Assembly (NCBI RefSeq): GCF_020382885.2
Contig: NC_058516.1
Span: forward strand, 12,961,601-13,025,600
Direction: 5' to 3'
DNA length: 64,000 bases
DNA from: Scatophagus argus
Taxonomy: Eukaryota; Chordata; Actinopteri; Scatophagidae
Shown: positions 11,834 through 23,446 of the stretch, in pieces
How positions within the stretch are numbered: the stretch's first letter is position 1
Layout of the letters: every line of letters begins with the position of its first letter
Made by a program: the position numbers and the translations under genes
Notes under the pieces: generated by a model
The model's input: the letters and a program-made list of their open reading frames with translations, nothing else
Databases searched by the model: none
Told to the model about the DNA's origin: nothing

Positions 11834-14800
11834 CTAACTATATGCTTTACTAAACAGAAAGGTTTTAAGTTTAGTCTTAAAAGTGGAGGTGGTGTCTGCC
11901 TGTCGAACCCAGATTGGCAACTGGTTCCACAGCAGGGGTGCCTGATAGCTAAAGGCTCGTCCTCCCGTTCTACTTTTATAAATTCTGGGAACTGTAAGTA
12001 AACCTGCACTCTGTGATCTGAGTGATCTATTGGGAGTATATGGGACTATTAGATCCTGCAGGTATGATGGGGCTAGTCCATTTAGGGCCTTATATGTAAG
12101 TAGGAGAATTTTAAAGTCTATTCTGAATTTTACCGGAAGCCAGTGAAGAGAAGCTAAGATGGGGGAGATATGATCCCTTTTACTGATTCCTGTTAAAACT
12201 CTAGCTGCTGCATTTTGGATCAGCTGCAGGTTATTAATAGAATAATTTGGACATCCTGACAATAGTGAGTTGCAGTAGTCCAGCCTAGAAGTAACAAAAG
12301 CATGAACAAGTTTTTCAGCATCACTCTGAGAGAGGACGCTCCTAATCTTAGCGATATTACGGAGGTGAAAGAAGGCGGTCTTAGAGGTCTGTTTAATGTG
12401 ATGAATAAATGACACGTCTTGATCAAAGATAACGCCGAGGTTCCTTGCAGTCGTACTGGAGGCCAAAGTAATGCCGTCCAGAGAGAGAATATTATCAGCT
12501 ATTCTATTTCTAAGGTGTTTGGGGCCTAGAATAATGATCTCAGTTTTGTCTGAGTTTAATAATAAAAAATTGGAGGTCATCCAGTCCTTTATGTCCTTAA
12601 GACATGCCTGGAGTCTGGCTAACGGCTCTGTTTCTTCAGGCTTTAAGGATAAGTACAGCTGAGTGTCATCAGCATAACAATGAAAGTTTATGTCATGTTT
12701 CTGAATAATATTTCCTAGAGGGAGCATGTATAAGGTGAACAGGATCGGCCCAAGCACTGAACCTTGTGGAACACCGAGGCTAACCCTTATATATGAAGAG
12801 GAAACATTATTAACTTGAGCAAAGTGAAATCTATCTGTTAAATATGATTTGAACCAGCATAGCGCAGTCCCTGTGATCCTAGTCTCATGTTCTAATCTGT
12901 GTAATAAAATGCTGTGATCTACAGTGTCGAAAGCAGCACTGAGATCTAGCAAAACAAGTATGGAGACAAGCCCCCGGTCTGATGCCATGAGGAGGTCATT
13001 TGTGACTTTAACCAGTGCTGTTTCTGTGCTGTGATGGGCTCTAAAACCAGACTGAAACATCTCAAAGAGACTGTACCTGTGTAGGTGATCAATCAACTGA
13101 TTTGCAACCACTCTTTCGAGTATTTTAGATAGGAACGGGAGGTTGGATATCGGCCTATAGTTTGCTAAGATGTCTGGGTCAAGTGAAGGTTTTTTAAGTA
13201 AAGATCTAATAACAGCGGTTTTAAACGCCTGTGGTACATAACCTGTTGTTAAGGATAAGTTTATCTGATCTAAGAGGGAAACGCTGATCAAGGGAAAGAC
13301 GTCCTTGAGGAGCTTAGTTGGGATGGGGTCTAAGAGACATGTAGTTGGGTTAGATTTGTTAATGCTGGAGGTCAGCTCGGGGAGGTCTATGGGCAGGAAC
13401 CTGTCCAGGGACCTGTCCAGGGATGGAGTAGGATTAAAAGAGATTACTGGAGATGGCACTATATTGGCTATTCTGGGAAGATCTTTATTGATTTTTTCTC
13501 TAATGTTATTGATTTTATTGGTGAAGAAACTCATGAAGTCTTCACTGCTAAGAGCTGCAGGAATACAAGGTTCAACAGAGCTGTGACTCTTGGTCAGCCT
13601 GGCTACAGTGTTAAAGAGAAAACGTGGGTTGTTCTTGTTTTTCTCTATTAATGTTGAATAATAGGCAGTTCTGGCTTCACGAAGGGCCTTTTTGTATGTC
13701 AATAGACTATCTTTCCAGGCTCTCTGGGATTCAGCTGATTTGGTGGAGTACCACTTCCTCTCCATCCGTCTTGATGTTTGTTTAAGTTTTCGTAAATTTG
13801 AATTATACCAAGGAGCTAGCCTCCTATGATTTCTAACCTTCTTTCTCAGTGGGGCAACCATATCTAAAACTGTGTGCAACGTGGCTGCAGTGTTGTTGAC
13901 AAAGGAATCAATTACTGCAGGAGTAACGTTTAAATCAGTACGGTCTGTTGTACTGGTACATGGAGCTGAGGGGAGCTGTGATGGGATTGCATCCCTAAAT
14001 CTGTCTACACTATCTTCAGAGAGGCATCTGGTGTAATAGACCTTTTTGTTGTGTGCTGTAAAGTCTTCTAGAGTTAGTTCAAAAACTACAAGCGAATGGT
14101 CTGAAAGGAGAGGGTTTTGAGGGGCAACTGACAGGTTCTTAGTTTCTAGGCCATAGGTGAGAACCAGATCGAGTGTGTGATTGTGGCAGTGTGTTGGTTC
14201 ATTCACTCTCTGAAGGAAACCTATTGAATCTAAGAGTGAACTAAAGGCTGTCTTAAGACTGTCAGAGTCAACATCCATATGAATGTTGAAGTCACCTGCT
14301 ATAATGACTTTATCTGTGCTGAGCACTAAACTAGATAAGAAGTCAGAAAACTCAGACAGGAACTCTGAGTAAGCAGCAGCAGGTGGGCGATACACAACAA
14401 CTAATAAAACTGGCTTTTCTGACTTCCAGTTTTGGTGAGACAGACTGAGAGTGAGACTCTCAAATGAGCTATAGATGGATTTAGGTTTGGGGTTAATCTG
14501 AAGACTGGAGTGGTAGATTGCTGCCACTCCTCCTCCTCGGCCTGTGGCTCGAGGAACATGATAGTCAATATAACCAGATGGAGTTGATTCATTTAAACTA
14601 ACATATTCTTCATCCCGTAACCAAGTCTCAGTGAGGCAGAATATATCAGACTGATGATCAATAATTAGATCACTGACTAGGAGGGATTTAGAGTGGAGGG
14701 ATCGTATATTTAACAATCCACATCTGACTGTCCTATTTTTTGGCTCTAAATATTTGCTAGTTTGTATTTTTATGAGGTTATTATGATTAACACTTCTTAA

Positions 14801-14842
14801 ATTTTGTGCTGGTTGGACTATGGGAGGACGAGGCACTGACAC
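11834..14842 (-). CDS. L2-type LINE ORF2: endonuclease and reverse transcriptase
   Basis: The 1002-residue protein contains an apurinic-like endonuclease in the N-terminal quarter ([44 protein letters not shown]), which would nick the target for reverse transcription. A reverse transcriptase with all main blocks follows: [33 protein letters not shown] (motif A), [17 protein letters not shown] (motif B) and YADD near residue 717 (motif C). The conserved tail [12 protein letters not shown]...[22 protein letters not shown] ends the protein. There are no stops or frameshifts, and the length is normal for the group. The first Met is chosen because it opens the frame just after ORF1; the true start may be slightly different. 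Confidence 0.9.
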   Translation of the reverse strand: MSVPRPPIVQPAQNLRSVNHNNLIKIQTSKYLEPKNRTVRCGLLNIRSLHSKSLLVSDLIIDHQSDIFCLTETWLRDEEYVSLNESTPSGYIDYHVPRATGRGGGVAAIYHSSLQINPKPKSIYSSFESLTLSLSHQNWKSEKPVLLVVVYRPPAAAYSEFLSEFSDFLSSLVLSTDKVIIAGDFNIHMDVDSDSLKTAFSSLLDSIGFLQRVNEPTHCHNHTLDLVLTYGLETKNLSVAPQNPLLSDHSLVVFELTLEDFTAHNKKVYYTRCLSEDSVDRFRDAIPSQLPSAPCTSTTDRTDLNVTPAVIDSFVNNTAATLHTVLDMVAPLRKKVRNHRRLAPWYNSNLRKLKQTSRRMERKWYSTKSAESQRAWKDSLLTYKKALREARTAYYSTLIEKNKNNPRFLFNTVARLTKSHSSVEPCIPAALSSEDFMSFFTNKINNIREKINKDLPRIANIVPSPVISFNPTPSLDRSLDRFLPIDLPELTSSINKSNPTTCLLDPIPTKLLKDVFPLISVSLLDQINLSLTTGYVPQAFKTAVIRSLLKKPSLDPDILANYRPISNLPFLSKILERVVANQLIDHLHRYSLFEMFQSGFRAHHSTETALVKVTNDLLMASDRGLVSILVLLDLSAAFDTVDHSILLHRLEHETRITGTALCWFKSYLTDRFHFAQVNNVSSSYIRVSLGVPQGSVLGPILFTLYMLPLGNIIQKHDINFHCYADDTQLYLSLKPEETEPLARLQACLKDIKDWMTSNFLLLNSDKTEIIILGPKHLRNRIADNILSLDGITLASSTTARNLGVIFDQDVSFIHHIKQTSKTAFFHLRNIAKIRSVLSQSDAEKLVHAFVTSRLDYCNSLLSGCPNYSINNLQLIQNAAARVLTGISKRDHISPILASLHWLPVKFRIDFKILLLTYKALNGLAPSYLQDLIVPYTPNRSLRSQSAGLLTVPRIYKSRTGGRAFSYQAPLLWNQLPIWVRQADTTSTFKTKLKTFLFSKAYS

Positions 14843-14989
14843 TATTTCTATGGGATTATTAATCTTAGTATTACTGTGTGAATTTATATTTTTATTTATT
14901 CTAATTTTAACGGAGGGCAGCAGTCCTACAGAAGCAGCAGAGAAGTGTGTAAGACAGCGACTCTGCTTCCTGGCCTCGACCCTGGGTTG

Positions 14990-15895
14990 TCAGGGTGTTG
15001 GTTGTCTAATAAACTTGGCCATATTGGTAGAAATAAGAGCCGCACCACCCCAAGTGGGATGAACGCCGTCTCTGCTAATGAGGCCAGGTTTTCCCCAGAA
15101 AGTCTCCCAGTTATCTATAAAGGCCACGTTGTTTTCTGGACACCACCGTGACAGCCAGCGACGGAGCGATGACATGCGGCTAAACATATCATCACTGGTC
15201 AGATTCGGGAGGGGACCAGAGAATACTACGGAGTCCGACATGGTTTTTGCCAAATTACACACCGACTCAATATTGACTTTGGTGACCTCCGACTGGCGTA
15301 GTCGAGTGTCATTAGCGCCGACGTGAATTATAATCTTACCATATTTACTCTTATCTCTCGCCAGCAGCTTTAAATTGCCCTCTATGTCGCCCGCTCTGGC
15401 CCCCGGGATGCATTTGACTATGGTCGCTGGTGTCGGCTTCACATATCGCAAAACAGAATCGCCAATAACCAGGGTCGGTTTCTCAGCGGGTGTGTCGCTG
15501 AGTGGGGAAAAGCGGTTAGACACATGAAGCGGTTGGTGGTGAACCACGGGCCTTTGTTTTGGACTACGCTTCTTTCGAACCGCCACCCAACCTCCCTGAC
15601 TTCCCGGCTGCTCGGGGGCTGCCGGGGGGCGGCTGACATCAGCTAAAGTAGCTAAAATAGGCCGGTCCGCACAGGCTAACTGCTGCTGGCTAGCTGTCGG
15701 GACTAATGGACTGTGATCTACAGTACGAAGCCGGGCCTCTAACTCACTTAGCCTCGCCTCCAAGGCTATGAATAAGCTACACTTTCTACACATCTCACTC
15801 TCACTAAAGGAGGCAGAGGAATAGCTAAACATTTCACACACCTTACAGAAGACGGGAGAGGGAGAGGCAGAGGGAGAGTGAGTGGAAGAAGCCAT
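14990..15895 (-). CDS. L2-type LINE ORF1 with SGNH-esterase-like domain
   Basis: The 301-residue protein opens with a Ser/Pro-rich stretch, then a small Cys motif (CKVCEMF...CRKC, about residues 18-37) and a short helical segment ([19 protein letters not shown]). From about residue 138 an SGNH-hydrolase fold is recognisable: [10 protein letters not shown] (the GDS block), HVGANDTRL (the G-x-ND block) and [11 protein letters not shown] (the DxxH block). Esterase domains, often after a PHD-like finger, are known in ORF1 of CR1/L2-group LINEs; their role is unclear. The first Met at 15895 gives the whole conserved N-terminus. Confidence 0.85.
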   Translation of the reverse strand: MASSTHSPSASPSPVFCKVCEMFSYSSASFSESEMCRKCSLFIALEARLSELEARLRTVDHSPLVPTASQQQLACADRPILATLADVSRPPAAPEQPGSQGGWVAVRKKRSPKQRPVVHHQPLHVSNRFSPLSDTPAEKPTLVIGDSVLRYVKPTPATIVKCIPGARAGDIEGNLKLLARDKSKYGKIIIHVGANDTRLRQSEVTKVNIESVCNLAKTMSDSVVFSGPLPNLTSDDMFSRMSSLRRWLSRWCPENNVAFIDNWETFWGKPGLISRDGVHPTWGGAALISTNMAKFIRQPTP

Positions 15896-16140
15896 GTTAG
15901 CACTAAGCTAAGCTTAACGACAAACAGGACGGGGATCGGAAAAGGAAAGAATCTAGATGATCGTGCGGTTAATAAACTTTTCCTAAAGTGCTACTTACTG
16001 TACAACCACAGTAAAAGCTAACACAAAATATGTCGACTCAAGTACACCAATACCACCGAACACCAAACGCTAGCAAGTGAATGAGTAGTGCGAGAACAGG
16101 AAGTGACGCAATACGCAATACGTTACCCAACGCAGGAGGA

Positions 16141-16985
16141 GTCAAGCTGTGAAAATGTCTTTGTTGTTTTACTTTAGTGGAACTTGTGATGATGATCTCA
16201 AACACATCAAAGCCATCTGTGAAAATGTTGTTGACTGTTGTATAACAGTCAAATACATTTTCACACGTGGCTTTGAAGTCTCTGACTTCATCATCACCCA
16301 TAACTTGAACGTTCTATAACAGTCAACGACATTTTAACAGATGGCTCTGAAGTCTCTTACTTAATAGTCACTCATAACTTGGACGTTCTTGACATCTGAA
16401 GCCATTTTCACAGATTGCATTGAAGTCTCTGACATCATCATCACCAATAACATTGAATTTCTATACCAGTCAACGACATTCTCACAGATGGCTTTGAAGT
16501 TTCCAACTTCATAGTCACTTACGACTTGGATGGTCTATAACAGTCAACAACATTTTCACAGATGGCTTTGAAGTGTCTGAGATCAGCATCACAAGAACAT
16601 TTAAGTTAAATAACAGTCAATTACATTTTCGCACATGGCTTTGAAGTCTCTGACATCATGGACACGGATAACTTTGACGTTTCATGACGACGACTTTTTG
16701 ACAGATGGAACTGAAGTCTCTGACTTCATAATAACTCATAACGTGGACGGTCTTGACATCCAACGACATTTTCACAGACGCTTTTGAAGTGTCTGACTTC
16801 ATAGTCACGTATAACTTGGACAGTCTTTAATAGTCAAAGACATTTTCACAGATGGCTTTGAAGTGTCTGACATCATCATCACAAGTACCATTGAAGCTCA
16901 ACTACAGTCAAAGACATTTTCACAGATGGCTTTGATGTGTTTGAGATCAACATCACAAGTACCATTGAAGTTAAATTTAGCCACA
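16141..16985 (-). repeat. 70-74 bp minisatellite, array 2 (inverted copy of part of array 1)
   Basis: The units here are the reverse complement of array 1 (TTTCACAGATGGCTTTGAAG, TCTGACATCATCATCACAAG). Neighbouring variant units follow the same order as in array 1: the run at 16250-16460 mirrors 7180-7400, including private variants such as ATTTTAACAGATGGCTCTG and GTCTCTTACTTAATAGTC. This is therefore a duplicated and inverted block, not an independent expansion. Confidence 0.85.
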
Positions 16986-17034
16986 GCACTAACAGACATG
17001 TATCTAGTGTAGGAGTTTTTTCTTCGTGGTATGA

Positions 17035-17345
17035 AGTCAAATAGTACAAACAAAAGTTATTAAACAATGGTCAGAAAGAAGAAAATTTTGTTCAAAGACT
17101 ATTAAATGTTCTACTTCAATGCTATATGTCAGAACAAGGTCAAGAGTGTGACTGAAGCAGTGAGTGGGTTTATGTACACACACTGACAGAAGCCGACTGA
17201 ATCTAATAGGGAGATAAATGCTGTGCAAAGGCTATCATTACTATTGTCCACATCGATGTTGAAATCGCCCATGATAATTACTTTATTAGTTTTAAGGACG
17301 AGACTCGATAGGAACTCTGAAAATTCCAGTAAAAATTCAGAGTAT
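17035..17345 (-). mobile_element. L2-type LINE endonuclease fragment
   Basis: On the minus strand a short frame resembles the endonuclease of the intact L2: a [20 protein letters not shown] segment, LLSDHCLITF, and a DFNIDVD-like piece around 17250-17275. Frames are broken and both ends are missing. A similar endonuclease scrap is at 58371-58470. Confidence 0.65.
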
Positions 17346-17489
17346 GGCCAGGAGCACGGTACACTACAAAGGAGCGCGGTACACTACAAAACACACAACA
17401 CACTGACCACAGAGTGTTTAAAATGGAGGACATTTACATCCACATACCGATCCATACATGAAAATCCAGTTTGTACATATAGGTTCCTC

Positions 17490-19562
17490 CTAAAGCAAAA
17501 CTGTGCAGGGTTCCATTTGACCTGGAACTGTGGGTATGGACCTGCGAAAGAAGTGTTGCCGCTCCGGATCCACAAACACCACTGTAGTCTTACAAAGAAA
17601 GTGGATGCAAATCTCATCAGACGAAATGCAAATAAAGCCCATTTTCTAGAGATCAGTCCAGTAATGCAAAGATCTATAGTGCTTAGATAGGATTACATTG
17701 CACATATACACATTACAGATAAAGCTTTTGTAGTGAGAATTCATACATACCGAGTGCAGCACTTTTTTGGTGCCCTCTCTATGAAAGCAGCATGTTTGTT
17801 TGCCTTCACGAGTCGATCTGAAATTTTTTACAATACAGTCCTTCATGCAGTTTTTGGGCTTTTAATAAAGTGATGTCAATAAATAAATTTGGAGTCCTCT
17901 GTGTTCAACTTACCAGACTTAGATCTGCGCACAGGTGGCCAACAACCTCACGGCTAACATCTCTCATACGCACTCTTATTTCAACCAAGAGGAGGCCACA
18001 ACATCTGTCAGGTAGCTTCCTGCTAAAGATCAGTTAATTTCCTATATATTAGCACTGATAATCCATGTAAAAAAAATCTAATACTTACTCTTGAACTCTC
18101 CCATGGTTTTGTAGGAAAAGGAGGCTGATAGCTGAGACTTCACCATCTGCCATGAATTTGAGGAAATGGGTCACATGAATGGCTCTCTGTTTGGCATTTT
18201 CTTGAATTTTCCATGGTGGATTTGCACCTTCTACATGGCCTTGGAAAGCTAGGACCAGTTTCACTGACAGGACAAGTCAAAAATTAATAAATGGATTAAG
18301 GAATGAATTACTGATCATGATTAATGAAATACTTTTACAGAACAGGTAACAAATATATGAATAGCCATCTTTACTAGTCCTCACATTGTTGTGCACTATA
18401 CACCCATGTAAACCCATTGTGTCCCGCATCTGTTGAATTGCTTATAAATCACAATATGAATTACCCAATTTTGCATTACATCTGTGAATACAAATACTTT
18501 GACAGGACATATTTACCATGTGGTGCCTTGCTGGGCAAAAAGTGCTTATGCCGACTATATTTGGCTACCTGAAATAAAAAACAGGCATATTCATCAATTT
18601 CCTGAGCATAACTGGCATAATTCTTCACACTAATCATTTCCATAGGAGGAATAACAACACTCACAAAACGACTGGCTGAAGAATGCAGCTGTTTGAGCTG
18701 ATGGTTCTTCTCAAGCTCACATTCCAGTAGCTGCTTCACGACCTGTAGTTCTGTATAGAGAACCTGGCAGCTACGGCACCCAGGTGCAGGTGATTTAACT
18801 GGTTGACGTCCTCGTTTTTTCCTCACTGAGGGCTGCAATGGAAATGATGTATGTAATGATGTCTCAGCTGTGGCTGACACTATGGAGGACACTGTTGTGG
18901 AGTCAGGGAGAGACTTGCTAGTGGAGGAGTTTGAAAACTGTATATCTGGACTGGTCTTGCTGTGGAGACCTTCCTTGGGGGAAGGAGGGGGGGGGGGGGG
19001 GAGGAGGAGGAGGAGAAGGAGGCTGGGGATCAGGGATGACCTGGCCAAGCAGATCCTCATAGGGAGAAAGAAGATGTATATCTGGACTGCCCTGGTCAAG
19101 GAGAGGAGATGGAGGCTTGGAATCTGGGCAGTCCATGTCAAGGACATACACACTAGGAGGAGGAGGGGGAGGCTGTACACCCGTGTTATCCTGGATGTTG
19201 AGAAACTCATCGGGAGAAGGAGCAGGTGGAGGATGCTGTGGATCTGGGCTGGCCTGGACGTGGAGACCTTCATCGGGAGAAGCAGCAGGTGGAGGAGGCT
19301 GTGGATCTGGGCTGGGCTGGATGTGGAGACCCGCTGTGGCAGGACGCTGTACATCATGGTCATCAGTGCCAGCAATCTCTGCAGGGAAAGTTTGTGACCT
19401 CTCCAACATTGCCCTCCTGATACCCTCTTCGACGGCTGCATCATCAACCTCATCCATATGGGACACCATTGGGGGTGTTGGCTTTGACGCCCTGAGGAGA
19501 GCAAGTTCCCTCGCGATGAACCGGTTCTTTGTGTTCTCCATGTACAGTTTTACCATAGGTTG
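17490..19562 (-). pseudogene. Unrecognised multi-exon gene, last five exons, with a homopolymer frameshift
   Basis: I do not recognise the family. Five exons join with intact phase on the minus strand: 19562-18517, 18263-18089, 18019-17914, 17858-17751 and 17645-17490 (stop TAG 17490-17492). Introns have GT donors and AG acceptors (for example TTTTCAG/CAACCT, TCTG/GTAAGT). The first exon here encodes about 29-residue Pro-rich repeats (SPDEGLHIQ, SPDPQPPPP), then a basic patch RKKRGRQP, a CRSC motif and a helical segment (ELQVVKQLLECELEK). Later exons encode KLVLAFQGHVEGANPPWKIQ and a Cys-rich tail. The frame changes at a run of 15 G (18987-19001), because the repeat continues in frame +1 afterwards; this is a real frameshift or a homopolymer sequencing error. 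Upstream exons were not found. If the run is an error, the gene is intact. Confidence 0.45.
18950..19345 (-). repeat. Coding minisatellite, roughly 75-90 bp Pro-rich repeats
   Basis: Imperfect tandem repeats lie inside the large exon of the unknown gene. Each codes for a Ser-Pro-Asp-Glu-Gly-Leu-His block followed by Asp-Pro-Gln and a run of Pro. Trinucleotide-like GGA runs and a G15 homopolymer border it. Such tracts expand and slip easily, which fits the frameshift. Confidence 0.6.
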
Positions 19563-20025
19563 CTGAAAATGTACAATATTGCTTTAAGTTAAATCTTTTC
19601 TTCAAATGACAGCCGCAGGGCTGTGTATCAGGGTTCTCCATTCCAGTATCACCAGTATGTTATTTGCTATCAGCCACACGTATATTTCAGATTTTGTCTC
19701 CAAAGTGCTGTTTATACTACCATAAAGCATGAACATGGTAATTTGCTATACATCACAAAAAAAATCTACCTTCAGTTGATGGACTGTCATCAGGTTAAGC
19801 ACCTGATGACAAATACATCAAGCCTATTGATGTATTTGGATTTACAGAGCCTGACTGGTCAATCCAGATTTGCTCTGAAGCTGTGGAAATGCAAAAATAA
19901 AAAACAAAAACATTGGTGCATAAAACGCATAAATATAAAAAACTAATTAAACCTCCTAAGAGTTAGATGAAATACTTACTGTCGGTGAGCAAGTCTGCTC
20001 AAAAGGAGCAGTTCTACTAAGGTTC
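19563..20025. other. Non-coding or intronic DNA
   Basis: This is probably intron upstream of the unknown gene's first visible exon. One minus-strand candidate exon (about 19881-19806, acceptor TTTCCACAG) has an open frame, but its phase does not fit the next exon, so I leave it out. Nothing else is recognised. Confidence 0.35.
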
Positions 20026-20282
20026 TAAGACTGATGAAGAAAGCAGTCTGTAAACTTGTATAGAAGTGAACTGCAGTCAGATTTACAAAAACAGCGTTCT
20101 CTCGCTGAGATAAGGCTGTGTGTAGCTGCTAAACTTCACAATAAACACATCAAACCATTAAGAACTTGCTATTTTCTCAATCCTGCATATGTCTGATGAA
20201 GAAAGCAGTCTGTAAACTTGTTTAGAAGTGAACTGCAGTCAGATTTACAAAAACAGCCTTCTCTCGCTGAGATAAGGCCAAA
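20026..20282 (+). repeat. Satellite, about 1.5 units of the 170/178 bp family
   Basis: The units share the phrase AGCTGCTAAACTTCACAATA, then ATGTCTGATGAAGAAAGC, then CTCTCGCTGAGATAAGG with the large array at 44104-45068. Duplication copy 1 begins inside this block (20160). Confidence 0.85.
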
Positions 20283-20284
20283 GG

Positions 20285-20470
20285 ACACCCCCATACTGGA
20301 CGTACCATGATTTTTCCTCCACCAAACTTGATTTTTTTGTGGGTGAATTTTGGGTTCATGCGAGTTCCAACAGGTCTTCTGCAGTATTTGACTGGGATGC
20401 AGTTCAATGGATGCTTCATCAGAAAAATCAACCTTCTGTCACTTTTCCACTGTCCATCCTTTCTGTAAGC
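20285..20470 (-). pseudogene. Tc1/mariner transposase fragment
   Basis: The minus-strand frame shows a Tc1-like block: KYCRRPVGTRMNPKFTHKK, then KFGGGKIMV, corresponding to the region before the second catalytic Asp in Tc1 transposases. Both sides are missing and the frame is shifted. No terminal inverted repeats are visible. It is duplicated at 45985-46175. Confidence 0.6.
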
Positions 20471-20474
20471 TGTG

Positions 20475-20990
20475 GGCCTTGGCAGATACGACACAACTTT
20501 TTTTTGGCCCTCCTCACCAGTTTGTCCACCCTTTTTTGTCCCGGGCAGAGATGCTGCCTGCTCAGCAGACCACACCATAAAAAATGGCTGATGCCACCAC
20601 AGAGTCGTAGAAGCTCGTGAGGAGTGGACCCTGTATTCCAAAGGCTCTCAGCCTCCTGAGAAGGAAGAGTCTGTTTTGGCTCTTTTTGTTGAGGTGAACA
20701 CCCTTGTAGGAGGTGACTCTCCCGATGTCTGTTCCCTGGATGTTCACCAGTGCGGGTGGGGTGTGTTGGCGTCTGCTGAACTCCACCACCAGCTCCTTGG
20801 TTTTACCAACGTTGATGTGGAGGTCGTTACCCTGGTGGCAGGTTGGAGTGTTGTACCCAAAGTATAGAGAGTGAACAGAAAATGAGCCAAAACTGTTTCC
20901 TGTGGTGCACCTGTGCTACAGAGAAGCATGTCACTGCTCTGCGTCCTCACATACAGTGACCAAGTAGTGCAAAACGACTTCGACATGATG
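20475..20990 (-). pseudogene. Rex1/CR1-group LINE RT fragment
   Basis: Minus-strand frames show STGAPQETVLAHFLFTLYT (RT motif B region) and then SQNRLFLLRRLRAFGIQGPL with SFYDSVVASAIFYGVVC (post-RT region). The part with the catalytic YxDD is deleted. Frames are interrupted. It is duplicated at 46175-46690. Confidence 0.65.
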
Positions 20991-21624
20991 ACTTCGAACT
21001 TGATTCAGTGCAGCTTTCAGAAAAAGTGAAACTGTCTCAGTAACGCTGAAGGATTAACAGAGCAGTTACAACACAATCTGGCTGCAGTCTATTTGTCTCT
21101 GTGCATCACAGAAGGCACCACAGGATATCATTGACCTTACAGATCAGTCGTTTTCACTATCATAACCCAAAAATTGCACAAAGAATGTGTGGTTTATTGG
21201 GCGTTAGCTAACTGGCCAGTTAAGAACGACTCCACCTCCACTCTACTCAGATGGCCTTTCTGTGCAGTTCAGATGATGTATGACACTTTGGATATGGAAA
21301 ACCTTGGAGTTTTTGCACCTCTCGTGAGTGACCTAAAACTCATGGAAACTCATTGGCTACGTTTTTTGGGGGGGTAAAACTAAAGAAATATGAAAACAAT
21401 AATAATGATAATTTACCTTGACATCTCTCATACAAGTTACTGTACACTCTAATTTGCATATTCTGGAACACCAGCCAGTTCATATCATCAAAGCACATTC
21501 CGGGTTCTGTTTGCTAGAACACGTGCCTTTGATCGCTGAGAGAGCTCACACACGCACACACGTGTTGGATCCACATTCACTTGTTACTGGAAGTTATCAG
21601 ATTTGAAATTTCTGTAATATCATC
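20991..21624 (+). promoter_or_regulatory. Upstream region of PIM-like kinase 1
   Basis: This 630-bp stretch has no coding signal and is kept nearly unchanged in copy 2 (46691-47328), so it probably includes the promoter and 5' UTR. I see no convincing TATA box at a defined distance. A CACACACG/CACACGTG cluster (E-box CACGTG) lies at about 21550-21562. The transcription start cannot be set from sequence alone. Confidence 0.35.
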
Positions 21625-23409
21625 ATGGCAAATAACAACTCTGAACCCCTGAGCGACATTAAGAAGGAATCGCTCAAGAAGAACTTGAAGAGAAAAGTCA
21701 GAGAAGGTGAAGATGGACTCTCAAAGACAAAGAGGAGAAGACTGAACTACAACCAGGCTGAGAAGGAATCAGGATCGGCCTCGTCTGCGGACACTGGCAA
21801 TGGTAAGCGAATCATGTGAAGTTAGCGTTCAACATCATTAGTTAAATGTCAAACCTGAACAAACAAAACCAAACCTACATTCACAGAGAAAGACCATGAG
21901 ACCAGAGTGAAAAATGATTTTTAATGTCTCAGCTTTAGAGGGTTTTGATGTGGCTATTTTCAGTTTGGAAGGGAGCAGGCGAACTGTTTTCCCTTTGCCT
22001 CAGGAGTCTTTATGCTAACCTAATAACAGCTCAAGCATGTGTTGGGATGCGTATTTCCCGAAATGACGAAATATTTCCTTAACTGAGAGATGCTAGAGAA
22101 GAAAATTAGTTTGTTATTTTGGAAGTCACTGAATGACAAAGGTGGACTTATTTTCTCCATTAGTGACTGGTCATTAACCTGGTGGTCCTCTTTTTCTCTT
22201 CTCCTTTGCAGGAAGCAGCAGCACACAGTCCAGTAGGTGCGGTACAACAGTGGAGGATGTGAGCAAGAGGACTGGAAAGAGGAAGGCTGCCGCTGATGAA
22301 GAAGAACCCTGCGCGAAGAGAAGGAAGGGCCGGCCAACCATGAAGGATTTGATAGATTCCCGAAGAGGTAAGTAGTAATTAACACGTTCGTGTTAATGTG
22401 CAACACAAAACAGTCACATTAATGGTCACACTGATGCCCTGATTTGGAAACACAGTGTAATGTTATGTTATGTACAGGTGGTTTTGAGTTTTTGCCCCAG
22501 CCTTTTGTAGCCCCTATAGCAGCATGTTTGAACTGTGCTCCTGGCATCAAATTCATTATAAACATGTATGCACAAAAGTCATTGCTCATAAATATATAGT
22601 TTTCAAACTGTTTTCAGTGTAGTATATGCCAGAAAAGATGAGCAAGTTGTCACATTTTGTTTCCTTTGTTCCACACAGCGGCCCATCTTTTTCAGAATCA
22701 CTCTAGAAAGGATTAATTTTAGAGCTTTTTTAATGTGTAACTGATGCTCCTGGCAACTAAACAAAACATGTGTTTGTCTGTTTAGCTGAATTTGAGGCCA
22801 AATACCAGCAGGAGAATCATCTCGGCGAAGGAGGCTGTGGATGTGTGTTTGCTGGCTACCGCAAAGCAGATCATTTACCTGTGAGTATGATACACACATT
22901 GTGAAACATACATTTACACACATTCACTCATACACACACTCACTCATATGCACACACACAGTCTGATCAGGAAGTGCTAACCAAAGTGCCATTTGTGTCT
23001 TGTAGGTTGCCATCAAACACATAGCAAAAGACAAAGTGTTGTGCAAAGAGGTAAGTGAGCAACACCAAACAGGATGCTGCACTCAGCCCAGTGAATGTGT
23101 GTTTGATGAATCACGCTTTTCTCTAAACCTGTGGAGCTTCTCCTTCTCTTACACCGTTTTTGCTTCAACGTTTCAGAGACGAAATGGGAAAGAACTCTCA
23201 GCTGAGGTGGCTGTGATGTTAAAACTCCAAGCTGGAAGAACTGGATTAATGGAGGAATCAGCACCCGTGTCACTCCTGGACTGGTATGATCTGGACCAGG
23301 AGCTGATCCTGGTGCTGGAAAGACCAATGCCATGTATGGACCTTTTAAATTACATCAGGACAAACAGAGGCCACTTACAGGAGGACAAGGCAAAGGTAAG
23401 CTGCTCGAG

Positions 23410-23446
<37 letters not shown>

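Larger units (their letters stand above)
10918..16140 (-). mobile_element. Near full-length L2/CR1-group LINE with both ORFs open
   Basis: The element reads on the minus strand: 5' UTR (about 16140-15896), ORF1 (15895-14990), a 147-bp spacer, ORF2 (14842-11834), then a 3' UTR ending in a TTGAC pentanucleotide repeat at 10918-10940. A second, 5'-truncated copy with the same tail lies at 53345-56374. Both ORFs are uninterrupted, so this may be a recently active copy. The 5' edge is set where minisatellite sequence resumes; I could not find a target duplication. Confidence 0.8.

Noticed and set aside
19806..19881. An additional upstream exon of the unknown gene
   Set aside because: The acceptor looks fine, but the donor is weak and the phase does not match the exon at 19562.
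23399..23440. Alternating TG tract as a possible regulatory Z-DNA site
   Set aside because: It is a GT microsatellite in a kinase intron that differs in length between the two copies; no further signal supports a function.
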